Assembly (NCBI RefSeq): GCF_900103455.1 | Contig: NZ_FNHI01000001.1 | Coordinates: 434,001 to 498,000, forward strand | Direction of reading: 5' to 3' | Source: Streptomyces wuyuanensis | GTDB lineage: Bacteria > Actinomycetota > Actinomycetes > Streptomycetales > Streptomycetaceae | DNA length: 64,000 bases | Shown: piece after piece, positions 43,280 through 52,209 of the stretch | How the letters are laid out: every line of letters starts with the position of its first letter | Position numbering within the stretch: position 1 is the stretch's first letter | The notes under the pieces: generated by a model | What the model was told of the DNA's origin: nothing | Seen by the model: only the letters and a program-made list of their open reading frames with translations | The model's database searches: none | Made by a program: the position numbers and the translations under genes

Positions 43280-44767
43280 TCAGCCGTCCGACCGGCGGGC
43301 CCGCCCCGTGACGTCCCCCAGCACGTCCTCGATCCGCCGCCGGGCGCCCTCGTCCCTGGGGACGGCGGGCAGTTCACGGCCGCGTCCCGTTCCCCACGCC
43401 GTCGCGACGGCCACCGGGTCACGTCCGGACGCCGCGCCCGCGGCCAGGGCGGCGGCTCCCAGCGCGACCAGTTCCTCCGACTGCGGGACCAGCACGGGAC
43501 GGCCCGAGAGGCGGCGCACGGTGTCGACCCAGAACCGCCCCCGCGCGCCGCCCCCGATCAGCGTCAGCGGCCGCGCCTGCGCGCCGGGACCCCGCGGTTC
43601 GCCGTCCCCGCCGCCGAGGGGGAGTTCGTCCAGGGCGCGCAGCACGGTGAACACGGCGCCCTCGTACGCGGCGCCCAGCAGTTGTCGCGGCGTGGTCGTG
43701 TGCCGCAGTCCGGTGAGCAGACCCGAGGCGTGCGGGAGGTCGGGGGTGCGCTCACCGTCGAGGTACGGCAGCAGCACCGCCTCGCCGCCCGGTTCGGCGT
43801 CCTCGCGGTCGAGCCCGAGCAGAGCGGCGACCTTGTCGACCGCGAGCGTGCAGTTGAGGGTGCAGGCCAGCGGCAGATGGCCGCCGTCCGTGGTGGCGAA
43901 ACCGGCGAGCGCGGGCGACGAGGGACGCGTACGGGTGGCCGCGAAGACCGTGCCCGACGTGCCGAGACTGACCACCGGGTGGTCCAGCAGTCCCGCGCCG
44001 CCGAGACCCAGTCCGACGGCCGCCGCCATGTTGTCGCCCGTTCCCGCGGCGACGGCGATGCCCTCCGGCAGTCCGAGCGCCTCGGCCGCCGGGCGGGTCA
44101 GGGACCCGATCCGCTCGGCGCCGCTGGCCGCGACGGCGGGCAGCAGCGCCGGGTCGAGGCCGACGAGGGAGAGCAGTTCGGGGTCGTACGCTCCGGTCGC
44201 GGTCGAGTACCAGCAGGTGCCGGAGGCGTCGCCCGGGTCGGTGACGGCGGTACCCGCGAGCCGCTCGGTGAGGAAGTCGTGGGGGAGGCGTACGGCGGCC
44301 GCCGCGTCGGCGGTCTCCGGCTCGTTCTCGCGCAGCCACTGCCACTTGGTCGCCGTCATGGAGGCGACGGGTACCGAGCCGGTACGGGCGAGCCAGGCAT
44401 CCGCGCCCCCGAGGGCGCGGACGAGAGCGGTGGCCTGCGGGGCGGAGCGGGTGTCGTTCCAGAGCAGGGCGGGGCGCAGCGGGCGCCCCGCGGCGTCCAG
44501 GGTGACGAGACCGTGCTGCTGCCCGGCGACGGCGATGGCCGCGACGGCGGAGGCCGGGACCCCGGACTCGTCCAGAGCCGAGGCGACGGCTTCGCACAGC
44601 GCCCCCCACCACACCTGGGGATCGGTCTCCCGTGCTCCGCCTTCCCCCGTGACGGTGTGGGGCGAGCGCCCCACGGCCAGCACACGGCCGGATTCGGCGT
44701 CGATGACGGCGGCCTTCGTGGACTGGGTGGAACTGTCCACACCGATGACGACGGGCGATGACGGCAC
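43280..44767 (-). CDS. xylB: Xylulokinase
   Basis: A 495-residue FGGY-family sugar kinase phosphorylating D-xylulose to D-xylulose 5-phosphate. The N-terminal ATPase fold has VVIGVDSSTQSTKAAVID, then IAVAGQQHGLVTLD and ALLWNDTRS near residue 90. GTGDNMAAAVGLG, VSLGTSGTVFA and the C-terminal LTLIGGGARGRFWVDTVRRLSG are family signatures. The GTG at 44767 has GAGG 6 bases upstream. It is divergent from xylA with a 194-base shared control region, a common arrangement in actinomycetes. Confidence 0.93.
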   Translation of the reverse strand: MPSSPVVIGVDSSTQSTKAAVIDAESGRVLAVGRSPHTVTGEGGARETDPQVWWGALCEAVASALDESGVPASAVAAIAVAGQQHGLVTLDAAGRPLRPALLWNDTRSAPQATALVRALGGADAWLARTGSVPVASMTATKWQWLRENEPETADAAAAVRLPHDFLTERLAGTAVTDPGDASGTCWYSTATGAYDPELLSLVGLDPALLPAVAASGAERIGSLTRPAAEALGLPEGIAVAAGTGDNMAAAVGLGLGGAGLLDHPVVSLGTSGTVFAATRTRPSSPALAGFATTDGGHLPLACTLNCTLAVDKVAALLGLDREDAEPGGEAVLLPYLDGERTPDLPHASGLLTGLRHTTTPRQLLGAAYEGAVFTVLRALDELPLGGGDGEPRGPGAQARPLTLIGGGARGRFWVDTVRRLSGRPVLVPQSEELVALGAAALAAGAASGRDPVAVATAWGTGRGRELPAVPRDEGARRRIEDVLGDVTGRARRSDG

Positions 44768-44781
44768 TGCGCACCTCACTG

Positions 44782-44815
44782 GACAATTTTGGCTGCTGTG
44801 GAAACAAAATATGTC
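44782..44815. promoter_or_regulatory. Imperfect inverted repeat in the xylB-xylA divergent region
   Basis: GACAATTTTG (44782-44791) and CAAAATATGTC (44805-44815) form an AT-rich inverted repeat just upstream of xylB. A related AAACAAATTCGG element lies near 44922 on the xylA side. These are good candidates for binding sites of the ROK regulator encoded downstream of xylA. Confidence 0.55.
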
Positions 44816-44961
44816 GAGGTCGGGAGGGGCCGTCAAGCCCTGCATAACAGGGCATGTCCGACATTCGCGCGAGGTGGGTCGAGTCTTGGCAGACGGCATG
44901 CTCTGAGGTATTGGTTAGAGGGCAAACAAATTCGGACCGTCGTCTCCCGAGGGGCAGCACC

Positions 44962-46131
44962 ATGTCGGAGAAGTACACCCCCACCGCGCAGGACAAGTTC
45001 ACCTTCGGTCTGTGGACCGTGGGCTGGCAGGGCCGGGACCCCTTCGGCGAGGCGACCCGGCCGGCCCTGGACCCGGTCGAGTCCGTCGAGCGCCTGGCCG
45101 CGCTGGGCGCGTACGGCGTGACCTTCCACGACGACGACCTGATCCCCTTCGGCGCCGGTGACGCCGAGCGCGAGGCCGCCGTCAAGCGCTTCCGCTCCGC
45201 CCTGGAGCGCACGGGCCTCACCGTGCCCATGGCGACCACGAACCTCTTCACGCACCCCGTGTTCAAGGACGGCGCCTTCACCGCCAACGACCGCGACGTC
45301 CGCCGCTTCGCGCTCCGCAAGACGATCCGCAACATCGACCTCGCCGTCGAACTGGGCGCCACCACCTACGTCGCCTGGGGCGGCCGCGAAGGCGCCGAGT
45401 CCGGCGCGGCCAAGGACGTGCGGGTGGCCCTGGACCGGATGAAGGAGGCGTTCGACCTCCTCGGCGAGTACGTCACCGAACAGGGCTACGACCTGCGCTT
45501 CGCCATCGAGCCGAAGCCCAACGAGCCGCGCGGCGACATCCTGCTGCCCACCATCGGCCACGCCCTCGCCTTCATCGAGCGCCTCGAGCGCCCCGAGCTG
45601 GTCGGAGTCAACCCCGAGACCGGCCACGAGCAGATGGCCGGACTCAACTTCCCGCACGGCATCGCCCAGGCGCTGTGGGCGGGCAAGCTCTTCCACATCG
45701 ACCTCAACGGCCAGTCCGGCATCAAGTACGACCAGGACTTCCGCTTCGGCGCCGGCGATCTGCGCCAGGCGTTCTGGCTGGTCGACCTCCTGGAGACGGC
45801 CGGGTACGAGGGCCCCCGGCACTTCGACTTCAAGCCGGTGCGCACCGACGGTTTCGACGGGGTGTGGGAGTCGGCGAAGAACTGCATGCGCAACTACCTC
45901 ATCCTCAAGGAGCGCGCCGCCGCTTTCCGCGCCGACCCCGAGGTCGGGCAGGCGCTCGCCGCGTCCCGGCTCGACGAACTCGCCCGGCCCACCGCCGCCG
46001 ACGGCCTCCGCGGCCTGCTCGCCGACACGTCCGCCTACGAGGAGTTCGACGTGCAGGCGGCCGCCGAGCGGTCCATGGCCTTCGAGCGCCTCGACCAGCT
46101 GGCGATGGAGCATCTGCTCGCCGTGCGCTGA
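44962..46131 (+). CDS. xylA: Xylose isomerase
   Basis: A 389-residue Streptomyces-type (class I) xylose isomerase, full length. The start [29 protein letters not shown] is characteristic. The catalytic His lies in VTFHDDDL near residue 54. The metal-binding region has [12 protein letters not shown] (near 180-191), [14 protein letters not shown] and HIDLNGQ. It converts D-xylose to D-xylulose in the cytosol with Mg2+ or Co2+. The ATG at 44962 follows GAGGGG by 8 bases. The ROK regulator gene follows 87 bases downstream on the same strand. Confidence 0.96.
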   Translation: MSEKYTPTAQDKFTFGLWTVGWQGRDPFGEATRPALDPVESVERLAALGAYGVTFHDDDLIPFGAGDAEREAAVKRFRSALERTGLTVPMATTNLFTHPVFKDGAFTANDRDVRRFALRKTIRNIDLAVELGATTYVAWGGREGAESGAAKDVRVALDRMKEAFDLLGEYVTEQGYDLRFAIEPKPNEPRGDILLPTIGHALAFIERLERPELVGVNPETGHEQMAGLNFPHGIAQALWAGKLFHIDLNGQSGIKYDQDFRFGAGDLRQAFWLVDLLETAGYEGPRHFDFKPVRTDGFDGVWESAKNCMRNYLILKERAAAFRADPEVGQALAASRLDELARPTAADGLRGLLADTSAYEEFDVQAAAERSMAFERLDQLAMEHLLAVR

Positions 46132-46218
46132 CGGCGGGATATGTTTCCCTGTCGCCCTTTCGTGAGCTGCAGTCCCCGGCCGGAACCGCCGTGACCGGGG
46201 CAGGTGGGGAGTGTGAAC

Positions 46219-47475
46219 GTGTCACAGAGCGCCGCGGGAGCGGCCGCCCGCGGCCCGGGCCGGGCGCCGGCCGACCAGGTGGCGGTGCGCCGCGCCAACC
46301 TCGTCCGCGTCCTCGGCGAGGTGCGCTCGGCCGGCCCGCTGTCCCGGGCCACCGTGGCCCGGCACACCGGGCTGACGCGGGCCACGGTGTCCAGCCTGGT
46401 GACGGAGCTGATCGAGCGCGGACTGCTCCGGGAGACCGACTTCCAGCAGGACGGGACCGTCGGGCGGCCCGGGCGCCGTCTCGAGATCGACGGGCGGGCC
46501 GTGGCCGCGCTGGGGCTGGAAATCAACTCCCGCTACCTCGCGGCCTGGTCGACGGATCTCGCGGGCCGCACGCTGAGCGAGCGGCGGGTCGTGCACGACG
46601 CCACCCGTGAGGGCGCCGAGCGCACGATCCGCGCGCTGGCGGCGATCGCCGCCGAACTGCTCGGCGAGGCGCGGGCCGCGGGGGTGCACACGGCGGGGAT
46701 CGGCGTGGCCGTGCCCGGCCCCGTGGACGCCGCCGACGGTTCGGTGCGTGCCGCGCCGAACCTCGGCTGGCGGGACGTCCCGGTCGCCCGGCTGCTGCGC
46801 GAATTGCTCGGTCTTGCGGACGAGGTCGCCGTCGTCGTCGACAACGAAGCCAATCTGGCGGCCCTGGCCGAACGCGGCCACGCCGGCTCCCGGGCCGCCG
46901 ATCTGGTCTACGTCACCGGCGAGACGGGAATCGGCGCGGGCATCGTCGCCGACGGCGGGCTGCTGCGCGGTGCGGGCGGCTTCAGCGGCGAGCTGGGCCA
47001 TCTGCAGGTGGATCCGGCGGGTGAGAGGTGCGCCTGCGGGCGCATCGGGTGCCTGGAGACCAAGGTCGGGCTCACCGCCGCGATCCGCACCGCCGCGCCG
47101 GATCTGGCGGCGGACGGCGCGGCGGGCGCGGTCACCCGCGATCCCCAGGAGCTCGCGGGGGAGTTGCTGCGGCGGGCCGCCGAAGGGGACCCGCGGGCGC
47201 TGGGCGGACTGGACGAGATCGGTCGCTGGCTGGGCATCGGCCTGGCCATCCCGGTCAATCTGCTGAACCCCGAAGTCATCGTGCTGGGCGGCTACTTCGC
47301 GACGGTCGCCCCGTACCTGCTGCCCGCCGCGATGCGGGAACTGCGGGAACGGGCCGTGGCCGGCGACCCGGCGGTGTCCCGGGTCACCGGCTCGGCGCTG
47401 GGCTTCACCGCGGCGGTGCGCGGCGCGGCGGGCGTCATCGTGGAGGAGGTCTTCGCCGACCCCGCCCGGGCGTGA
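46219..47475 (+). CDS. xylR: ROK-family xylose-responsive repressor
   Basis: A 418-residue ROK repressor. The N-terminal MarR-like helix-turn-helix has GPLSRATVARHTGLTRATVSSLVTELIERGLL. The ROK sugar-kinase-like domain has VVVDNEANLAALAE and GETGIGAGIVADGGLLRGAGGFSGELGH. The zinc-binding signature is CACGRIGCLE. Starts at 46204, 46213 and 46219 are possible; GTG 46219 has GGGGA at the best distance. Lying next to xylA and xylB, it is most likely the xylose-sensing repressor acting at their shared promoter. The gene name is by context. Confidence 0.88.
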   Translation: MSQSAAGAAARGPGRAPADQVAVRRANLVRVLGEVRSAGPLSRATVARHTGLTRATVSSLVTELIERGLLRETDFQQDGTVGRPGRRLEIDGRAVAALGLEINSRYLAAWSTDLAGRTLSERRVVHDATREGAERTIRALAAIAAELLGEARAAGVHTAGIGVAVPGPVDAADGSVRAAPNLGWRDVPVARLLRELLGLADEVAVVVDNEANLAALAERGHAGSRAADLVYVTGETGIGAGIVADGGLLRGAGGFSGELGHLQVDPAGERCACGRIGCLETKVGLTAAIRTAAPDLAADGAAGAVTRDPQELAGELLRRAAEGDPRALGGLDEIGRWLGIGLAIPVNLLNPEVIVLGGYFATVAPYLLPAAMRELRERAVAGDPAVSRVTGSALGFTAAVRGAAGVIVEEVFADPARA

Positions 47476-47478
47476 GCC

Positions 47479-47832
47479 TCACTGACGCCGCGGGCCGAGG
47501 ACGCAGAACTCGTTGCCTTCGGGGTCCGCCAGCACGACCCACGGCTGATCGCCCTGGCCGATGTCGACACGCTGTGCGCCGTGGGCCACCAGACGGGCCA
47601 CCTCGGCGTCCTGGTCGTCGGGCCTGAAGTCGAGATGCAGCCGGCTCTTGGCCTTCTTGCTCTCGTCGAGCCGGACGAAGTCCAATCCCGGCAGGCGATC
47701 CGGCGCTGGGCGGATCTCGAACTCCTCGTCGGAGGAGTGGACCACCACCCAGCCGAGAGCCTCGGCCCACCACTGCCCCAAGGCCACCGGATCTTCCGAG
47801 TGGACGATTACCTGTTCCCATTCCAAGGCCAT
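47479..47832 (-). CDS. VOC (glyoxalase/bleomycin-resistance-like) protein
   Basis: A 117-residue single-domain vicinal-oxygen-chelate fold protein, starting WEQVIVHSEDPVALGQWWAEALGWVVV and ending WVVLADPEGNEFCVL, the normal VOC C-terminal strand. His and Glu metal-ligand positions are partly present (HLDF, GNEF). These small proteins often bind metals or small molecules; the function of this one is unknown. Its stop is 3 bases from the convergent xylR stop. Confidence 0.85.
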   Translation of the reverse strand: MALEWEQVIVHSEDPVALGQWWAEALGWVVVHSSDEEFEIRPAPDRLPGLDFVRLDESKKAKSRLHLDFRPDDQDAEVARLVAHGAQRVDIGQGDQPWVVLADPEGNEFCVLGPRRQ

Positions 47833-47883
47833 CCGGCGAGCATACGGGCCGGGCTGCGGACAACGGGCGGTCCCTCGCGGCCG

Positions 47884-47962
47884 CCGACGCCGTCAGTCCG
47901 TGTTGCCGGCGCCGCCGTGCTGCCGACGCCGTCAGTCCCGAGTCGCCGGCGCCGCCGTGCTG
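47884..47962 (-). repeat. Tandem duplication of the 3' end of the LacI-type gene
   Basis: Copies of 39 bases (47884-47922) and 40 bases (47923-47962) lie head to tail and are nearly identical. Both begin CCGACGCCGTCAGTCC and end GCCGGCGCCGCCGTGCTG. The right copy includes the last codons and stop of the regulator gene; the left copy is a duplicate just beyond the stop. Confidence 0.7.
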
Positions 47963-48954
47963 TTGCGGACGACGAGGCTGGTCGCGAGCTCCAGCCTCGT
48001 CGCCGAGGCTTCCTCGGTGCGCAGCCTGAGCAGCATCTGCGCCGCCTCCTCGGCCATCTGCCGGAGCGGCTGGTGGACCGTGGTGAGGGCGGGGCTGGAC
48101 CAGCGGGCGACCGGCACGTCGTCGTAGCCGACGACGGAGAGGTCGTGGGGTACCCGCAGCCCGCTGACGCGTGCCGCCTCCAGCACGCCCAGGGCCTGCA
48201 GATCGCTCCCGGCGAAGATCGCGGTGGGGGGCTCGGGCAGGCGGAGCATCTCCACGGCCCGGTCGAAGCCGCCCTCCACGTGGAAGTCGCCGTACCGGAC
48301 GAGGCCGGGGCCGGTCTCCAGCCCGGCCATGCTCATGGCGGAGCGGTAGCCGTCGAGCCGGGCCAGGGAGCACAGCATGTCCTCCGGCCCGGTGATGATG
48401 CCGATCCGCCGGTGCCCGAGCTCGATCAGATGCCGGGTGGCGGCCAGGCCGCCGTTCCAGTTGGCCGAGCCGACGGACGGTACGTCGGGATCGGGGTCGC
48501 CGGCCGGATCGATGATCACGAAGGGGATGGACCGCGACCGGAGCTGCTGCTTGACCTCCTGCGGGAGGGCGGAGAAGACCAGCACCACACCGATGGGCCG
48601 CCGTTGGAGGACGCCCTCGACCCAGTCGGGGGCCGGCGAGTGGCGGGTGCCGCTCTCGGTGAGCACCACGCTGGCCTGGTTGGCCTTGGCGACGTTCTCC
48701 ACGCCGCGGATCAGCTCCATCGCCCAGATGCTGTCGAGCTCGTGGAAGACGATCTCGATGAGCGGCGCCTCGCGGGACGACCTGGCCGTGCGCCGATAGG
48801 CGTGCGTCTCGAGGAGGCGTTCCACCTTGACCCGGGTCGGCGCCGCCACGTCCTGGCGCCCGTTGAGCACTTTCGAAACTGTCGAAATGGAGACGCCCGC
48901 CTTCTCGGCCACCTGGGCCAGGGTGATCCGGCCCATCTCCTCGTCATCGCGCAT
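47932..48954 (-). CDS. bxlR: LacI-family repressor of the xylobiose operon
   Basis: A 340-residue LacI regulator. The N-terminal HTH has ITLAQVAEKAGVSISTVSKVLNGRQDVAAPTRVKVERLL. The periplasmic-binding-protein-like effector domain has IGVVLVFSALP, GSANWNGGLAATRHLIELGHRRIGIITGP and FAGSDLQALGVLEAARVSGLRVPHDLSVVGYDDVP. It is divergent from a binding-protein-dependent sugar transporter and GH3 enzyme operon, matching the bxlR-bxlEFGA order described in Streptomyces thermoviolaceus. The ATG at 48954 lacks a strong ribosome site. A motif inside its own HTH region repeats the operator sequence. The effector is probably xylobiose (inference). Confidence 0.85.
   Translation of the reverse strand: MRDDEEMGRITLAQVAEKAGVSISTVSKVLNGRQDVAAPTRVKVERLLETHAYRRTARSSREAPLIEIVFHELDSIWAMELIRGVENVAKANQASVVLTESGTRHSPAPDWVEGVLQRRPIGVVLVFSALPQEVKQQLRSRSIPFVIIDPAGDPDPDVPSVGSANWNGGLAATRHLIELGHRRIGIITGPEDMLCSLARLDGYRSAMSMAGLETGPGLVRYGDFHVEGGFDRAVEMLRLPEPPTAIFAGSDLQALGVLEAARVSGLRVPHDLSVVGYDDVPVARWSSPALTTVHQPLRQMAEEAAQMLLRLRTEEASATRLELATSLVVRNSTAAPATRD
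48870..48887. promoter_or_regulatory. Intragenic operator-like repeat in the bxlR HTH region
   Basis: CTTTCGAAACTGTCGAAA lies within the coding sequence of the regulator's DNA-binding domain. The inverted repeat TTTCGA-5-TCGAAA is clear, and the first 11 bases (CTTTCGAAACT) recur inverted at the bxlE promoter. A roadblock or auxiliary operator is a fair inference. Confidence 0.5.
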
Positions 48955-49063
48955 GACAGGAGCATAAGGCACGGCCAACCGGGCGACGGCAGTAACGCTT
49001 TGGTAACTGGCGGACCGAGGGTTGACCGTCCTGGTGAGCCCGCCTAGCGTCCCTTCCCGTGAA

Positions 49064-49097
49064 CTTTCGGTAATGGTGCCGAAATAGTTTCGAAAGG
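49064..49097. promoter_or_regulatory. Operator cluster overlapping the bxlE ribosome site
   Basis: CTTTCGG (49064) and CCGAAA (49079) form one inverted repeat, and AGTTTCGAAAG (49086-49096) adds a second site. This makes CGAA/TTCG half-sites in series, as described from memory for BxlR in S. thermoviolaceus. The last site overlaps the AAAGG ribosome-binding sequence of bxlE, so a bound repressor would cover the translation start region of the gene. Confidence 0.6.
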
Positions 49098-49104
49098 CGA
49101 CGCG

Positions 49105-50412
49105 ATGAAGCAACGCGTACGGTTCCCCCGGGCCGCCGTCACCGGCGGTGTGGCGCTGGCCATGGTGCTCTCACTGTCCGCGTGCGGCGGCGGCTCCGAC
49201 GACGCGGCGGGAAGGGCCGACGAGATCCACGTCCTCGTCTACGGCGACGCGACCAACAAGGTCGAGAAGCAGCTGGTCGAGACCTTCAACAAGACCTCGA
49301 AGGTGAAGGCCGTCCTCGACACCATCCCCGGCGCGGACTACCAGGCCAAGCTGCAGACGGTCATCAACAGCAAGCAGGCCCCCGACGTCTTCTTCAACTG
49401 GGGCGGCGGCAGCATCAAGCCGTTCGTCGACGCCGGACTGCTGATGCCGCTGGACGACTTCATCGCCAAGGACCCCGGGCTCAAGTCCAACTTCCTCCCC
49501 TCGGTGTTCAACACCGCCGAGGTCGACGGCAAGGCGTACGGCGTGCCGATGCGCGGCACCCAGCCCGTGATGCTCTTCCACAACAAGAAGGTCCTGCGGG
49601 AGGCGGGCGTCTCCGCGCCGAAGACCTGGGACGAGCTCCTCGCGGCCGTGAAGACCCTCAAGGCCAAGGGCGTCACCCCGATCGCCCTCGGCGGCGGCGA
49701 CAAGTGGCCCACCCAGATGTGGTTCCAGTACGTCTACGACCGCGTCGCCGGACCCGAGCTGTTCCGCAAGGCCCTCTCCGGCGACAAGAGCGCCTGGGAG
49801 AGCGCCGACAGCAAGAAGGCGCTGGGCATGATCAAGGAGCTGGTCGACGCCGGCGCCTTCGGCACCAACTACGACTCGGTGAAGTTCACCGACGGCGGTT
49901 CGCCGGCGCTGCTGGCCACCGGAAAGGCCGCGTTCGAGCTGATGGGCTCGTGGGAGTACGCGACCCAGCAGGACGCCCACCCCGACTTCGCCGCGAGCGA
50001 CCTGGGCTACGGCACGTTCCCGACCGTCGCGGGCGGCAAGGGCGACCCGGCCAACCTCGCCGGGAACACCAACAACTTCTACTCCGTGCTGAAGCGGACC
50101 AAGCACCCCGAGGCGGTCGCCGAGTTCCTGAAGCTCCAGTACTCGGACGAGTTCGTGAAGGCGCAGCTCGGCGTCGGCAACCTGCCCACCACCACGAACA
50201 CCCCGGACTTCCTCGACACCTCCGCCAACCCGGCGTACTCGAAGTACCAGTACGACCTGGTCGCCAAGGCACCCGCCTTCCAGCTCTCCTGGGACCAGGC
50301 CTACCCGCCGGCCGCGACCACCACGATCCACACGGCCGTCCAGCAGTTCTTCAACGGCCAGATCGACGCGGACGGCTTCATCGCGTCGATGCAGTCCCTG
50401 CCCGCGGCATGA
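49105..50412 (+). CDS. bxlE: Xylobiose ABC transporter, substrate-binding lipoprotein
   Basis: A 435-residue extracellular solute-binding protein, family 1. The lipoprotein signal ends LSLSACGGG, with lipid-modified Cys27. The mature protein starts with DEIHVLVYGDATNKVEKQLVETFNK, then QAPDVFFNWGGGSIKPFVDAG, and has the family 1 PMRGTQPVMLFHNKKVLREAGV strand. Its place at the head of an operon with two permeases and a GH3 glycosidase, beside xylA/xylB, points to xylo-oligosaccharides, mainly xylobiose. AAAGG lies 7 bases before the ATG. No ATPase gene is in the operon; a shared MsiK-type ATPase is expected elsewhere. Confidence 0.87.
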   Translation: MKQRVRFPRAAVTGGVALAMVLSLSACGGGSDDAAGRADEIHVLVYGDATNKVEKQLVETFNKTSKVKAVLDTIPGADYQAKLQTVINSKQAPDVFFNWGGGSIKPFVDAGLLMPLDDFIAKDPGLKSNFLPSVFNTAEVDGKAYGVPMRGTQPVMLFHNKKVLREAGVSAPKTWDELLAAVKTLKAKGVTPIALGGGDKWPTQMWFQYVYDRVAGPELFRKALSGDKSAWESADSKKALGMIKELVDAGAFGTNYDSVKFTDGGSPALLATGKAAFELMGSWEYATQQDAHPDFAASDLGYGTFPTVAGGKGDPANLAGNTNNFYSVLKRTKHPEAVAEFLKLQYSDEFVKAQLGVGNLPTTTNTPDFLDTSANPAYSKYQYDLVAKAPAFQLSWDQAYPPAATTTIHTAVQQFFNGQIDADGFIASMQSLPAA

Positions 50413-50443
50413 CCTCCACCCCACTCACCGGAACACCTGACCC

Positions 50444-51391
50444 ATGACCACTGCCACAGCGCCCGCCGTGGACAGCGAGCAGACCGAGCGGACCGCGCCG
50501 CCCCGCGGCCGGTCCGCCTCGGAAGTGGGCCGTCCGGGCTTCGCCTGGGCGGCACCCGCCGCCGTCTTCTTCGGGCTCTTCGCGATCGTCCCGCTCGCCC
50601 TGGTCGTCGTGCTGTCCTTCGCCGGCTGGGACGGCCTCGGCCCGCCGAGGTTCGTCGGCCTCGACAACTGGAAGAAGCTCCTCGACGACCCCGTGATGCT
50701 GGAGAGCCTCTGGCTGAGCGTGCTGCTCACCGGACTCGGCGTGCTCGTCCAGACCCCGATCGCCCTTCTGCTCGGCGTCTGGGCGGCGGGCCACCAGCGC
50801 AACCGGGCCGTGCTGTCCGCCGTCTACTTCGTCCCGCTGCTGCTGTCGGTCACCGCCGTGTCGGTGCTCTGGCGAGCCGTGCTCGACCCCAACTTCGGTG
50901 TGCCGTCGCAGGCGAGGTGGCTGTTCGGCGACGGCAACCTGCTCGGCACGCAGGCCGGCGCCATCGGGGTGCTGGCGTTCGTCGGCGCCTGGCAGTTCAC
51001 GCCGCTGCACACGCTCATCTACCAGGGGGCCGCCCGCGCGATACCCAAGGTCCTCTACCAGGCCGCCGAGATCGACGGCGCCGGCCGGTACCGCCGGTTT
51101 TTCCACATCACCCTGCCGCAGCTGCGCAACAGCATCATCACCTCGACGATCCTGATGGTGGTGGGCGGACTGACGACCTTCGACACCGTGCTCATCCTCA
51201 CCCAGGGCGGCCCCGGCACGGACACCACGATCAGCGCGTACTACATGTACCAAAAGGCCTTCAAGAGCTTCGACTTCGGGGCGGGCGCCGCGGTGGCGCT
51301 GCTGCTCGTCCTCGTCGCCACCGTCATCTCCCTCGTCCTGGTCCGGCTGTCCGGATACGACAGGATGCGCAGCACCATGGAGGGCCTGTGA
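50444..51391 (+). CDS. bxlF: Xylobiose ABC transporter, permease 1
   Basis: A 315-residue MalF-type permease with six membrane helices after a soluble N-terminal stretch. The start is PGFAWAAPAAVFFGLFAIVPLALVVVLSFAGWDG. The cytoplasmic EAA loop, contacting the ATPase, is in VLYQAAEIDGAGRYRRFFHITLPQLRN. It forms the membrane channel with BxlG. It starts 32 bases after bxlE, and its TGA overlaps the bxlG start by one base (TGATG). Confidence 0.9.
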   Translation: MTTATAPAVDSEQTERTAPPRGRSASEVGRPGFAWAAPAAVFFGLFAIVPLALVVVLSFAGWDGLGPPRFVGLDNWKKLLDDPVMLESLWLSVLLTGLGVLVQTPIALLLGVWAAGHQRNRAVLSAVYFVPLLLSVTAVSVLWRAVLDPNFGVPSQARWLFGDGNLLGTQAGAIGVLAFVGAWQFTPLHTLIYQGAARAIPKVLYQAAEIDGAGRYRRFFHITLPQLRNSIITSTILMVVGGLTTFDTVLILTQGGPGTDTTISAYYMYQKAFKSFDFGAGAAVALLLVLVATVISLVLVRLSGYDRMRSTMEGL

Positions 51392-52209
51392 TGCGGACCC
51401 GCCCGAACGTCCTCGCCGGATTCGGCTCGCTGGTCTGGCTCTTCCTGGTCGGCCTCCCGCTGTACGTGATGCTGATCGCCACGTTCCAGAGCCGGGCCGA
51501 CTACGCGGCGAACGGCCCGCTCGCCTTCCCCGAGCGCTTCACCCTCGACAACTACGTCAACGACCTCAATGAGGGCTTCGGGCAGTACTTCCTCAACACG
51601 GTGATCGTCACCGTGTCGGTGGTGGGCATCGTCCTGCTCCTCGTCCCGCCGCTGTCGTACGCGATCGTCAGGAGCCGGGGCCGGACCACCACCGCCGTCT
51701 TCCGGCTGTTCCTGCTCGGCCTCGCCATCCCTTCGCAGGCCGTCATCGTCCCCATGTTCTACGTCATCAGCCAGGCCGGGCTCTACGACAACCTCATCGG
51801 CGTCATCTTGCCGACCGCGGCCTTCGCGATGCCAGTCTGCGCGCTGATCCTCACCGGTGTCATGCGTGACATCACACCGGATCTGTACGAGGCGATGGCC
51901 ATCGACGGCGCCTCGTCCCGGCGCATCTTCCTCCAGCTGGTGGTCCCGCTCTCCCGGAGCGGACTGTCGACGGTCGTCGTCTTCTCCGCGCTCCAGGCGT
52001 GGAACGGCTTCCTCTTCCCCCTCGTCCTGACCCAGTCCGCGGAGACCAAGGTCATCACCATGGGGCTCTACGACTTCCAGACCGAGCACGGGGTCGACAT
52101 CCCCGGACTGCTCGCCGCCGTGGTCCTGTCCATGCTGCCCATCCTGCTCGTCTACCTGTTCGCCCGTCGCGCCCTGGTCCAGGGGCTGATGGGAGTCGGA
52201 GGAAAGTGA
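51391..52209 (+). CDS. bxlG: Xylobiose ABC transporter, permease 2
   Basis: A 272-residue MalG-type permease with six membrane helices. The EAA loop is DLYEAMAIDGASSRRIFLQLVVPLSRSG. The start LAGFGSLVWLFLVGLPLYVMLIATFQSRADY is typical for the second sugar permease. The ATG at 51391 overlaps the bxlF stop, and the gene's own stop overlaps the bxlA start by GTGA, so translation is coupled along the operon. Confidence 0.9.
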   Translation: MRTRPNVLAGFGSLVWLFLVGLPLYVMLIATFQSRADYAANGPLAFPERFTLDNYVNDLNEGFGQYFLNTVIVTVSVVGIVLLLVPPLSYAIVRSRGRTTTAVFRLFLLGLAIPSQAVIVPMFYVISQAGLYDNLIGVILPTAAFAMPVCALILTGVMRDITPDLYEAMAIDGASSRRIFLQLVVPLSRSGLSTVVVFSALQAWNGFLFPLVLTQSAETKVITMGLYDFQTEHGVDIPGLLAAVVLSMLPILLVYLFARRALVQGLMGVGGK

